Assembly: GCA_964437445.1 (NCBI GenBank)
Contig: CAYTGR010000015.1
Span: 1-64,000, forward strand
Source of the DNA: CAYTGR01 sp964437445
GTDB lineage: Bacteria > Chloroflexota > Anaerolineae > B4-G1 > SLSP01
Length of the DNA: 64,000 bases
Reading direction: 5' to 3'
How positions within the stretch are numbered: the first letter of the stretch is position 1; every line of letters starts with the position of its first letter. The notes beneath the pieces are model-generated. The model ran no database searches and was not told the origin of the DNA. It worked only from the letters and a program-made list of their open reading frames with translations. Shown piece by piece: positions 17,809 to 26,093 of this stretch. Position numbers and translations under genes: made by a program.

Positions 17809-19739
17809 GGCTGGGTTTCCTGTTTTTCGGGCTTGAAGCGGATGACGGTGACTGCTCCCGGATCGTTGTAGAGTACTAACTCGCCCCGGAGGCTCTTGCG
17901 GACAATTTCCTGCAACAGCTCCAGGCCGACCCCATGACGTTTCAGGCGCAGAACTTCTTCTGGATAACCGGGGCCATTGTCACGAAATTCAAAGTAGACC
18001 TCTTCGTTGTTGTCCTTGATCGTGATCTGGATTTTCATGACCTTGGTGGCCGTCTCCGCCTGTTTGAGGGTGTTGGTGGTCAGTTCGTTGATGATCAATG
18101 CCAGGTTGTGAGCCTGGTCCGGCGTGACGGTGACCGGGGAGGGGGTGATGTGGACAATGATGTCCCGGCCTACGGGTAAGGCGCGCAGCGAGGAATGAAT
18201 GACCTGGTTGGCCAGCTCGGAGAGTGGCAGGGGGGCCCACTCTGAGGCTGAAAGCATAGTGTGTACCGTTGCCAACCCCTGGACCCGGCCGATCAGGTCG
18301 TTCATGGTGGATTCGTAGGTATCGGTATCGCTGCGACCTTTCAACCGCCGGCGCTCGGCATAGAGGACGCCGATGATCGCCGAGAGGTTGTTCTTGACCC
18401 GGTGGTTGACCTCACGCAGGAGCGCTTGTTTAGTCTCGGCGTCTTGCCGGGCCTGGGCGTAGAGCCGGGCGTTATCTATCGCCATGGCGGCGGTCACTGC
18501 CAGTGGCTCCAGCAAAGTCAGATCGGCCTCGTTGAAGCGGTAGGGTTGAGTATCCACTACCTGGAGCGCCCCAATGACCCGGTTTTTGACCCGCAGCGGG
18601 ATCGTGAGGATGGAAGCCAGCGGCTGGCCGGCCTGCTCGTCCAGCTTGTGAAAGTGGCGTGGATCGGCTTGTGCGTTGCCCACGATGGAACTCTCGCCGG
18701 TCCGTACGACCCAACCGACAAAACCCTCGCCCGGTGCTAAACGCCACTGCCGCACCGTGTCCTTTTGTGGACCGGTGGCGGCCCGGCAGGCCAGCTCCCC
18801 GTTCGGTTCCTCAAGCCAGACCGAGCTGGCGATCACTTTGAGCAAGCGACGGACTTCCTCCAACACGGTGTTCAGCGTTTCGTCCAGGTCCAACGTGGAG
18901 ATCATGGCCTGGCTGGCCCGATAGAGCATGACCAGCTCACGGTTACGTTGCCGCACTGCTTCTTCCACGTGCTTGCGCTCCGTGATCTCCCGTTGAGCGG
19001 CTTCGTAGAGCCAGGCATTTTCAATAGAAATGGCCAGCAGATCGGCCATGGATTGTAACACGGTGACATCTTCGTCGGAAAAAGCCGCCGCTTCTTTGCT
19101 TTGCACGGTCAACGCGCCAATACACTGTCCCCGGCTGATCAGCGGCAGCGCCAGTTCGGAGCGGGTTTCGGGTAGATAGGGGTTATCAAAACGGATGGCC
19201 TCTTTGCCCACATCCAGGGCGATCCGGGGTTTGGCGTTGGCGATGCACCAGCCGATCATGGAATTTCCGCCCACTTCCAGCTGATGGCCAGCGAGGAGCA
19301 TCTGTTGGCCGGCAGTGCCGGTGCCGGCGATCAGCACTGCCTGGTTGGTGTTTTTATACCAGATAAAGATGCCGACATAGTAAAAATTAAACCGGTCCCG
19401 GATTAAATTGACCGCTTGAAACATCAGCAGTGCCGGGTCCAGGATCATACTGGCCTGTTTGGAGATCTCGGCCGCGGTCTGGAGCTGGATGTTGCGATAG
19501 TGATGCAGATTGGACCCAGGATCAGGGCCTGGCGATGGAGCGGGGGCCGGGGCAACCGCCTGGCGCTGGGGCTGCCCTGGCTGCTCCTTCAGCGTTTGCA
19601 GGAGGGTCTGCAAGGTTTGGAGAGCTTCGGCCAGCAAAGGGGGAGAAAGATCCGGTGCGGCCGGCGCTTGTTGGCATAGCTGCTCCAGCTGTTGGCACGC
19701 TATGGTCAATTGATCTTCCAAGGACTGATCCTGGCCCAT
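17805..19739 (-). CDS. Cytosolic GAF-GAF histidine kinase of the HisKA_2 type
   Basis: A 644-residue kinase with no membrane helix. A proline- and glutamine-rich stretch (about 50-75) precedes two GAF domains (about 97-245 and 285-428). The dimerisation helix is of the HisKA_2 kind, with H446 in LREVNHRVKNNLSAI, typical of kinases that signal through stand-alone receivers. The ATP domain has NELTTNTLK and FRDNGPGYPE. Overlap with the receiver-kinase gene (17805-17808) indicates co-translation. GAF domains may sense small molecules, light through a bilin, or redox state; no chromophore cysteine can be assigned with confidence. Confidence 0.9.
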   Translation of the reverse strand: MGQDQSLEDQLTIACQQLEQLCQQAPAAPDLSPPLLAEALQTLQTLLQTLKEQPGQPQRQAVAPAPAPSPGPDPGSNLHHYRNIQLQTAAEISKQASMILDPALLMFQAVNLIRDRFNFYYVGIFIWYKNTNQAVLIAGTGTAGQQMLLAGHQLEVGGNSMIGWCIANAKPRIALDVGKEAIRFDNPYLPETRSELALPLISRGQCIGALTVQSKEAAAFSDEDVTVLQSMADLLAISIENAWLYEAAQREITERKHVEEAVRQRNRELVMLYRASQAMISTLDLDETLNTVLEEVRRLLKVIASSVWLEEPNGELACRAATGPQKDTVRQWRLAPGEGFVGWVVRTGESSIVGNAQADPRHFHKLDEQAGQPLASILTIPLRVKNRVIGALQVVDTQPYRFNEADLTLLEPLAVTAAMAIDNARLYAQARQDAETKQALLREVNHRVKNNLSAIIGVLYAERRRLKGRSDTDTYESTMNDLIGRVQGLATVHTMLSASEWAPLPLSELANQVIHSSLRALPVGRDIIVHITPSPVTVTPDQAHNLALIINELTTNTLKQAETATKVMKIQITIKDNNEEVYFEFRDNGPGYPEEVLRLKRHGVGLELLQEIVRKSLRGELVLYNDPGAVTVIRFKPEKQETQP

Positions 19740-19793
19740 GCTTCTAAGCCGATCCTGTGTCCCGGAGATCGCTTAACCCTGGCGTGCACAATA

Positions 19794-19836
19794 ACTCCTC
19801 AGCAACCCAAGCAACCGGTGCTCTTGGCTGAGGAGT
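19794..19836 (-). terminator. Hairpin after the CheY-like gene
   Basis: ACTCCTCAGC (19794-19803) pairs with GCTGAGGAGT (19827-19836). It lies between the single-domain regulator at 19851 and the GAF kinase. On the minus strand it is followed only by TTATTG, not a true T-run, so it may be a weak terminator or a processing hairpin. Confidence 0.4.
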
Positions 19837-19850
19837 AGCCACGGCTGGCT

Positions 19851-20267
19851 TCATTCCCGGGACAACACCTTACTAATATCAACCAGGATATCCTGCGGGC
19901 GGAAGGGCTTCGTGACGTAACCATCTACGGCAGCCGTTTCCAAAGCCAACCGGCGATCCATCAACCCGGCCCGCACCGTTACGATGATGACCGGAATGTC
20001 TTTGAGCTCCTCGTCGGCTTTCATCTGCCAGTAGACTTCCCACCCGCTCATGACCGGCAGCATCAAGTCCAGCAATACCAGGTCGGGCTTGAGCTCCCGG
20101 ACGCGGGAGAGACCTTCGGCGCCATCGGTGGCCCCGATGACCTCATACCCGGCTCGCCGCAGAATTAGCTTGATAAGATTGATCAGCTCCGGTTCATCTT
20201 CAATGTAGAGGACGATTTTTTTCTTTCCTTCTTCCTGTTTGGTTGGTTCTGCGTTGGCGGTTTCCAT
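19851..20267 (-). CDS. Single-domain response regulator (CheY-like)
   Basis: A 138-residue receiver with no output domain: YIEDEP acidic cluster, phospho-acceptor D67 in VLLDLMLP, a conserved threonine in IIVTVRAG, and K in VTKPF. A GTG at 20279 overlaps the stop of an upstream small frame as GTGA and would add four residues. The ATG at 20267 sits 11 bases after AAGGAG and seems the better start. The lysine- and glutamate-rich first 17 residues are unstructured. It could be a shuttle in a phosphorelay with the neighbouring HisKA_2 kinase and receiver-kinase encoded on the same strand. Confidence 0.9.
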   Translation of the reverse strand: METANAEPTKQEEGKKKIVLYIEDEPELINLIKLILRRAGYEVIGATDGAEGLSRVRELKPDLVLLDLMLPVMSGWEVYWQMKADEELKDIPVIIVTVRAGLMDRRLALETAAVDGYVTKPFRPQDILVDISKVLSRE

Positions 20268-20275
20268 GCTGTTCG

Positions 20276-20437
20276 TCACTCCTTGTAGATACCTTGGATG
20301 TCCCGACCATAAGTGCCTTCGGGTGTCTCTACGATGATGTAGTAGAACGATTTTGTCACCGGGTTCTGCTCCAGAAAAGTTTGGGCCGCAGCCGCATCGG
20401 GCCCCTGGTAAATCTGGTAAGTCAATATACTTCCCAT
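20276..20437 (-). CDS. Small protein of unknown function, about 53 residues
   Basis: A short frame starting MGSILTYQIYQGPDAAAAQ and ending VETPEGTYGRDIQGIYKE. I do not recognise the family. The composition (mixed hydrophobic strands, an alanine-rich helix, a YYIIVETPEGTYGRD hairpin-like segment) looks like a small folded domain rather than random translation. An in-frame GTG about 14 codons upstream is an alternative start; the ribosome-binding site is weak for both. The stop TGA overlaps a GTG of the CheY-like gene, and the AAGGAG for that gene lies in this frame's last codons, an arrangement that supports translational coupling. Probably real, but small. Confidence 0.5.
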   Translation of the reverse strand: MGSILTYQIYQGPDAAAAQTFLEQNPVTKSFYYIIVETPEGTYGRDIQGIYKE

Positions 20438-20559
20438 TTTACTCTGATGTTCTTCCCTGACAAATACCACCTGGCCTGGACAGGGGGTTTTTGCCTTAGG
20501 GCCGAATGGTGGCCAATTCCTGAACCATCCTTCCCAAAATTTCATCGTGGAATTCCTGA

Positions 20560-22203
20560 TCAACTGTTGGCGGCCCAGCCGAGGCTTTCCAGACCGATCT
20601 CGAAGGTGGGACGCCACAGCGAGGGGGATTCCAACAACATTTTCAGGTAAGTAAAGGCCGGACCGGGTCGCATGGCCCAGGAACGGAACGCCCGGCGCGC
20701 CCAGGCTTCCAGCTCCTCGGCCCGCAGCTGGGGGTAATCCAACACGGTGGAACGATCCATGTCCACCTGTTCCCAGCGGGTACCGGGGCGGAACCACCCT
20801 TGTTCCACCACCTCAAAGAAGAACGGCGTGCCGGGGTGCGGTGCCGCGATGTGAAACAGTGCCAGGTCCAGGGGGAGCCGTTTGGCAAACTGGATTGTTT
20901 GCTGGATGGTCTCCTCCGTTTCACCGGGCAGGCCGATGATGAAATAGCCCCAGTTACGGATCCTGGCCTGGTGCGACCAGCGCAGCGCCTGCTCCACTTG
21001 TGCTAACGTGATGCCTTTGCGCACGCGCTTCAGGATCTCTTCGTTGCCGGATTCAATCCCCCATGAGATCATCCAGCAACCGGCCTGGCGCATGGCGCGC
21101 AGCATTTCTTCGTCCACGAAGTCCACGCGGCTGTTACAGGTCCAACGTACCTTCAACTGGCGCTCCTGGATCAGCTGGCAAAGGCCCATCACCTGTTCGC
21201 GGCTGATCGTGAACAGATCGGCGTACATGTGGACGTCGTGTACGCCCAGCTGAAGCAACAGCTCAATCTCTTGCAGGATGTTCTCAGGCGAGCGGAAGCG
21301 GACGGTACGCCCGTAGGAAACGTGCTTGATGCAGAACCGGCAGCCGGCCGGGCAACCGCGGCTGCTCACCAGGAAGGAATAAGGCCCGCCTACCAGGGGC
21401 GCCTTGTATTTTTGCAGCGGCAACAGGTCGTGCCGGGGCAAAGGCAGATCATCCAGGTGCCGGATGAAAGGACGGTCCTCGTTCATGACCAGCGCGTCCC
21501 CCTGCCGCCAGACCAACCCTTTAATGTGGGGCAGGCGCTCCGCCGGGGCACAGGACCAGATGGGAACCCAGTCCGGGTCGGCGTCGCTGAACAGCTTGTG
21601 CAAGCGTTGCTGAAATTCCGGCGTTATGCCTTCTCGCTCCCAGGGGTCTCCTGCGGTGGTATCCAGCGCGTCTACCAGCTCGCGCAGGGTCAGTTCCGGC
21701 TCGCCCCGCAGGACGAAATCCAGCACCGGGAACGCGCGCATCGTCTCGCCGGGGATGGGGGTGACATGCGTACCGAAGGCAATCGTCCGCGCGCCCCGGC
21801 TGCGCGCCAGAAAGACCCCGTACATGTCGTTTTGCAGGGTGGGGGCGGTGACCTGAGTGACGTAGTAGCGGGGACGTTTGGCATCCAGCAGGCGCTCAAA
21901 TTCGGCCCAGGTCATACGATGGGGGATCGCGTCAATGACGTCCACCCGATAATCGGGGAAAAGGGCTGCCATTTGGGCCAGGCTGACCTGCGACCAGATC
22001 ATCCCTTCGCGGGAGCGGCGGCCCACCCGGTGCTGGCTGCGAATCCAGATGCCACCATCGGGGGCCGGCGGGTTGACAAAAAGGATGTCCACCGCTTCCG
22101 GTGGGCGGCGATCTATCCCCGCGCGGACGGCCTGATCAGCATTGGGAAATTCAGGCCCGGGGACAGACTCGCGAATCCCGGCTCCAACATTTACCCCTCG
22201 CAT
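20560..22203 (-). CDS. Radical SAM protein with N-terminal cobalamin-binding-like domain
   Basis: A 547-residue enzyme of the BchE/HpnJ-like group. Residues 38-250 resemble a B12-binding Rossmann domain, though the classical DxHxxG motif is not evident. The radical SAM core follows, with the [4Fe-4S] cysteines C284, C288 and C291 in SRGCPAGCRFC, then ADLFTISREQV, SWGIESGNEE and GLPGETEETI blocks. Such enzymes do radical methylations or rearrangements on unactivated carbons. Its start overlaps the end of the GT2 gene by 13 bases. In this glycan locus it might modify a lipid or sugar, but nothing in the sequence shows the substrate. Confidence 0.85.
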   Translation of the reverse strand: MRGVNVGAGIRESVPGPEFPNADQAVRAGIDRRPPEAVDILFVNPPAPDGGIWIRSQHRVGRRSREGMIWSQVSLAQMAALFPDYRVDVIDAIPHRMTWAEFERLLDAKRPRYYVTQVTAPTLQNDMYGVFLARSRGARTIAFGTHVTPIPGETMRAFPVLDFVLRGEPELTLRELVDALDTTAGDPWEREGITPEFQQRLHKLFSDADPDWVPIWSCAPAERLPHIKGLVWRQGDALVMNEDRPFIRHLDDLPLPRHDLLPLQKYKAPLVGGPYSFLVSSRGCPAGCRFCIKHVSYGRTVRFRSPENILQEIELLLQLGVHDVHMYADLFTISREQVMGLCQLIQERQLKVRWTCNSRVDFVDEEMLRAMRQAGCWMISWGIESGNEEILKRVRKGITLAQVEQALRWSHQARIRNWGYFIIGLPGETEETIQQTIQFAKRLPLDLALFHIAAPHPGTPFFFEVVEQGWFRPGTRWEQVDMDRSTVLDYPQLRAEELEAWARRAFRSWAMRPGPAFTYLKMLLESPSLWRPTFEIGLESLGWAANS

Positions 22204-23408
22204 GGTCGTCCCTCCAAATCCTGTACCACCTGAATCTCACGGCTGCTGAGCTCGCCCAGCACTTGTATGATAAGCCAAAACAGACTGAATTGCAAGCCTA
22301 CCAGGATGGCCATCGCGGCCGCCAACAGCCAGAACCAGAGCCGCTCTACCGGCCAGCCGCTCAGCGCAAAGCCGAAACTGCCGATCCCCAGGATCAGGCC
22401 GGCCACGATAGCCAGGAACCCCATCCAGCCGAAGTTGCGCTCCAGCGGTCGCTTGAAGAGCGGTTTACCGAACAGGCCCTGGCGGATCGGCTCTTTGTGG
22501 AAGAGGGAGACCAGATAGTTAAACGTGGCCCCCAGCGAGAAGAAGGTGACCCCCGACACCGCGCACAGCCCCGCCAGGAAAACGCTGATGATGCCGCCCG
22601 GCCCTAATTGGGTCACCCCGGAGAGCCGCAGCCCGACGATGCCTAACCCGATCAGGAGCGCAATCGCGACCAGGGCCACGCCTATCCCGCCCAGGATGCG
22701 GACCGGATTATAGTTGAGGGCGGTCCAGATGATCGTCTTCAGGAAGCGAACGCCATCGCGGACGACGCTCAGCTTGGAGCGGCCCACGCGCTCCTTGTAG
22801 GGGATCGGCACCTCGCGGACGGTCATCGTCTCATGGAGCGCCCGGGTGCTCATGACCGGTGTGAAGTTCAGGCCATCGGGTAGGGGGTAGAGCTTGGCGA
22901 GGGCCTCGCGCCGGATCACCCGCATGCCGCTGGCGCTGTCGCTGATCCGTTGCCCGCTGACCAAACTGACCAGGTTGGCGAAGATGAAGTTACCGATGCG
23001 GCGGACGAGCGGCATTTCGCTTTCCGCCCCGGCCATGCGGGAGCCCACCACCAGATCCACGTTTTCTGTCAGGGCCACCTGGCAAAGCGCAGGGAAATGC
23101 TCAGGGGGGTAGGTGCCGTCAGCGTCCAGGAACCCTAACAGGTTGCCCTGAGCTTTGTTGAAGCCGGTCTTGAGGGCCGCGCCGTAGCCCTGGTTGACGA
23201 TATGCCGCACCAGCCGGACGTCTGGGTAGCGGGCAGCGATGGCAGCCGTCTGGTCGCGGGACCCATCGTCCACCACGATCAGTTCCATATCATCCACGCC
23301 GGCCGCGCCCAGGGAGGGGCGAATGGCCAGGACGCGCTCAATGATTTGGGCGATCCCGCGCTCTTCGTTATAAGCCGGGATCACAACGGAAAGGACATTC
23401 CCCATCAC
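22191..23408 (-). CDS. Polytopic GT2 glycosyltransferase (DPM/DPG synthase-like)
   Basis: A 405-residue enzyme: GT-A domain (about 5-235) with VIPAYNEE, VVDDGSRD and the DXD region in FLDADGTYPP, then four or so membrane helices between about 240 and 385. This shape matches polyprenyl-phosphate sugar synthases such as the GtrB/DPM group, which load a sugar onto undecaprenyl phosphate for export. GGAGGC lies shortly before the start. It would make donors for a GT-C enzyme like that encoded at 3998. It overlaps the radical SAM gene by 13 bases and lies 31 bases downstream of the acyltransferase gene. Confidence 0.9.
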   Translation of the reverse strand: MMGNVLSVVIPAYNEERGIAQIIERVLAIRPSLGAAGVDDMELIVVDDGSRDQTAAIAARYPDVRLVRHIVNQGYGAALKTGFNKAQGNLLGFLDADGTYPPEHFPALCQVALTENVDLVVGSRMAGAESEMPLVRRIGNFIFANLVSLVSGQRISDSASGMRVIRREALAKLYPLPDGLNFTPVMSTRALHETMTVREVPIPYKERVGRSKLSVVRDGVRFLKTIIWTALNYNPVRILGGIGVALVAIALLIGLGIVGLRLSGVTQLGPGGIISVFLAGLCAVSGVTFFSLGATFNYLVSLFHKEPIRQGLFGKPLFKRPLERNFGWMGFLAIVAGLILGIGSFGFALSGWPVERLWFWLLAAAMAILVGLQFSLFWLIIQVLGELSSREIQVVQDLEGRPCEG

Positions 23409-23439
23409 AGCCTCCGGTATACACTCACTCTTTGTTCTT

Positions 23440-24210
23440 TCACTCTGTGGCGTGATTTTCGGTTCCCAATGATTTGATCACACGGGCGGGCACCCCGCCG
23501 ACCAGCGTGTGCGGGGGCACATCATGGGTGACGACTGCGCCCGCGCCGACCACGGCCCCGGTCCCCACATGCACGCCATCTAACACGATGGCGCCCGCGC
23601 CGAGCCAGGCCCCATCGTCAATGGTGATGCCCTGGGCGCTGATGCCCTGCTGCATGATTGGGCGGGAGCGGTCGCCAAACAGATGGTCAATGGCCAGGAT
23701 TTGCACGCCGGGCGCTAACAGCACGGCCTCGCCGATGTGAACCCCGCCCTGGCCCCGGATGATACAGGACTCACCGATGAAGCCGTTGCGCCCCACCCAG
23801 ATGCCGGAATTGGGCAGCTCGCGAAAGTTGTAGACGTGCAGCTCGCTCCCGTGCATGATAAAGGTGTCGTCACCCACAAAAATTCCCTGGGGACAGGCGT
23901 GTAAGTAAACCCCGTAGTCCAGGTAGACGTTGCGTCCCAGGTGGATGTTGCCTGGCATACACAGGCGGACGTGATCTTCCACTACCGGCAACCCCTGGCT
24001 GTGCAAAATCAGCCGGTAGGCGAAGGCCCGCAGGCCGATACCGATCAGCCCGGGGAGGCCACGCAGAAAGCAGAACAGGGTTTGTTCCAGTATGTAACGT
24101 CCCACGCTGGTAGATTGCCCCGCCAGGTAGTAGCGCAACCGGCCGCGCCGGGCGGCGCTGGCGCTGGCATCCGCCATCTCTGAAGTGACGGCCTGGGGAC
24201 GGGTCACCAT
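23440..24210 (-). CDS. Hexapeptide-repeat acyltransferase (left-handed beta-helix)
   Basis: About 256 residues. After a polar N-terminus and a short hydrophobic segment (about 60-80) the protein is made of isoleucine/valine-rich hexapeptide turns (IWVGRNGFIGE, VHIGEAVLLAPG, ITIDDGAWLGAGAIVLDGVHVG) ending in the typical VVTHDVPPHTLVGGVPARVIK. Family members use acetyl- or acyl-CoA to acylate sugars, as in LacA, WbbJ and exopolysaccharide enzymes. The ATG at 24210 has AGGAG nine bases upstream and overlaps the last codons of the phosphatase gene; a longer start at 24261 lacks such a site. O-acetylation of the glycan made by this locus is the likely role. Confidence 0.88.
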   Translation of the reverse strand: MVTRPQAVTSEMADASASAARRGRLRYYLAGQSTSVGRYILEQTLFCFLRGLPGLIGIGLRAFAYRLILHSQGLPVVEDHVRLCMPGNIHLGRNVYLDYGVYLHACPQGIFVGDDTFIMHGSELHVYNFRELPNSGIWVGRNGFIGESCIIRGQGGVHIGEAVLLAPGVQILAIDHLFGDRSRPIMQQGISAQGITIDDGAWLGAGAIVLDGVHVGTGAVVGAGAVVTHDVPPHTLVGGVPARVIKSLGTENHATE

Positions 24211-24905
24211 GGATCGGCACTCCTGTCGTAACTCAGCAACCGCAGAGGGGGACGCAGACAATTTTCTTGCCGGAGAATTGCGTCGACTGCGGCGCTCAAA
24301 TCTGATACCATTTTGAAGTCCCGTTCACCATGGGTCCAGCAGCGATAAAGCTGCTGCCAACCACGCCCGGTGAGTACCAGATAACGCCACCGGCAACCGG
24401 CCGCTTTGCCGGCCAGGAGATCCGACTCGGCATCGCCGACCAGATAGGAGTTGGCCAGCTCCACGCTCAGATCCCTGGCCGCCTGGAGCAACATCCCCGG
24501 TTGTGGCTTGCGGCAGGAACACTCCTCCTCGGGCCGGTGCGGGCAATAGTAGATGGCATCAATGCGTCCGCCGGCCGCTTGAACTTCAGCCACCATCCGG
24601 GTGTGGATCTCCTCCAGCGTTTCAACTGAGATCAGCCGCCGGTTGATCACTGCCTGATTGGTCACGACTATGATCCGCAAGTGGGTGCGGGCCAGCTGTT
24701 GCAGCGCGGGCAGGACATGGGGTAAAAAGGTGAACTCTTCCCAGCTCTTGACGTGATCCTCACGGTTTTGACAGATGACTCCATCCCGGTCCAGGAAGAC
24801 TGCCCGCACACCATTGGACAGGGGGTTGAAGATCCTCCACCGGGCCTGATCCTGAGTGCCTCGTGGCCACGGTCGGCACGAGGTGGCTGTTCCGCTAATA
24901 GTCAT
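24204..24905 (-). CDS. gmhB: HAD-IIIA phosphatase, D-glycero-D-manno-heptose 1,7-bisphosphate 7-phosphatase-like
   Basis: About 233 residues. The HAD nucleophile motif is FLDRDGVI (D39, D41), motif II is VVTNQ, motif III/IV is LVGDAESDLLAGKAAG. The diagnostic zinc loop of GmhB proteins is present as CPHRPEEECSC (C121, H123, C129, C131). GmhB removes the C7 phosphate of heptose bisphosphate. A longer start at 24971 is possible, but GGAG lies about seven bases before the ATG at 24905. The neighbouring HddA-like kinase makes exactly this substrate, which supports the call; a histidinol-phosphatase-type activity is the main alternative. Confidence 0.82.
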   Translation of the reverse strand: MTISGTATSCRPWPRGTQDQARWRIFNPLSNGVRAVFLDRDGVICQNREDHVKSWEEFTFLPHVLPALQQLARTHLRIIVVTNQAVINRRLISVETLEEIHTRMVAEVQAAGGRIDAIYYCPHRPEEECSCRKPQPGMLLQAARDLSVELANSYLVGDAESDLLAGKAAGCRWRYLVLTGRGWQQLYRCWTHGERDFKMVSDLSAAVDAILRQENCLRPPLRLLSYDRSADPW

Positions 24906-24986
24906 GGCTTTCTCCGTCTTGGTAGAGCGCTTCGGGCTTGGCCGAATCTTTTGCACAGAGCGGCGTTTCACCGGTTGAGATTGAGC

Positions 24987-26072
24987 TCAGGCAACCTTGA
25001 CAAAGTCCAGCGGAGTGATGGATTCGGCCGGCATGGGGACGCGGCCCAACTGGCCGGTTTGCCAGGGAAACGCCTGCAATACCTGAACGCCTTCGCGTTC
25101 CAGGCCAAAGGGACGGCGTTGCAGTCCCAGTGCCTCCAACGCGGTAGTCACGGCCGCCTGGCAGGATTCCGGGCAGTAGAGGAGCATGAAGCCGCCCCCG
25201 CCGGCTCCGGTGATTTTGCCGCCGACCGCGCCAGCGCTGCAGGCGGTCTGGTAGCACTGATCCAAAAAGTCATTGCTGATGCCTTCCACCACGTTCCGCT
25301 TTTGTAGCCAGGAATGGTGCATTAACATCCCAAAGGCCTCCAGGTCGCCCCGTTCCAGGGCGGTCTTCATCTCCTGCCCCAGGGTTTTGATGGCATCCAG
25401 CCGGCGGAGCGTGGCCGCATCCCGGTTGTGGCTGGCCTGGCGCTGGCGCTTGAGGATGGTGGATGACTGGCGGGACGTGCCGGTGAAGAAGAGCATCAGC
25501 CGCTTTTCCAGCGTAGTCCGGGTCTCCTCGGAGACCTTAAGCGGTTCCACCGTCACCCCGTTGCGGTTGAAGGTGATGGCGTTTAGTCCACCGAAGGCGG
25601 CCGCATACTGATCTTGTTTGCCGACCGGCATCCCCATCTTTTCAATTTCAATGTAGCAGGCCAGTTCGGCGACCTCGGCCGGCTCCAGGTCCAGGCCGCA
25701 CCAAAAGGCCAGGGCCTTGACCAGGGAGACGGCGACGCTCCCAGAGGAGCCCAGGCCGGTCCCGGGTGGAACCTGCGTCGCCATGAAGATGGTCATCCCC
25801 CCCTGCACGTTGAAGTAGTAGGTGATCGCTTTCGGGAGTTGGAGGTCGCTGTTCCAGATCAGATCCTCACAGATGGGGCGTTGGGTATAGGCCCGATAAT
25901 CGGCGGAGATAATCCGCACCTCATCATCGGCTTTGGTGGGTGTGAGGATCGTATAAGCATAATAGTTAATGGCGGTACTGACGACAAAACCCCCGTATTG
26001 TTCGTAATAGTCCGGCAGGTCGGTACCGCCCCCGCCAAAACTGACCCGCACCGGTGCCCGTGCCAATATCAT
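24987..26072 (-). CDS. hddA: GHMP kinase, D-glycero-alpha-D-manno-heptose 7-phosphate kinase-like
   Basis: About 361 residues. The N-terminus ARAPVRVSFGGGGTDLPDYY is the hallmark of the HddA/heptose kinase branch; the ATP loop PPGTGLGSSGSVAVS lies near residue 100, and KITGAGGGGFMLLY near 305 is GHMP motif 3. HddA phosphorylates heptose 7-phosphate at C1 using ATP. The ATG at 26072 has an excellent AGGAGG site; an ATG 21 bases upstream does not. With GmhB next door this gives two steps of the GDP-D-alpha-D-heptose route; GmhA (isomerase) and HddC (guanylyltransferase) are not in the window. Confidence 0.85.
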   Translation of the reverse strand: MILARAPVRVSFGGGGTDLPDYYEQYGGFVVSTAINYYAYTILTPTKADDEVRIISADYRAYTQRPICEDLIWNSDLQLPKAITYYFNVQGGMTIFMATQVPPGTGLGSSGSVAVSLVKALAFWCGLDLEPAEVAELACYIEIEKMGMPVGKQDQYAAAFGGLNAITFNRNGVTVEPLKVSEETRTTLEKRLMLFFTGTSRQSSTILKRQRQASHNRDAATLRRLDAIKTLGQEMKTALERGDLEAFGMLMHHSWLQKRNVVEGISNDFLDQCYQTACSAGAVGGKITGAGGGGFMLLYCPESCQAAVTTALEALGLQRRPFGLEREGVQVLQAFPWQTGQLGRVPMPAESITPLDFVKVA

Positions 26073-26093
26073 CGTATTCCTCCTATGACCCAA

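Noticed and set aside
20276..20797. A 173-residue minus-strand frame
   Set aside because: Most of it overlaps the radical SAM coding sequence in another frame and has biased composition; only its last 53 codons look real and are listed separately.
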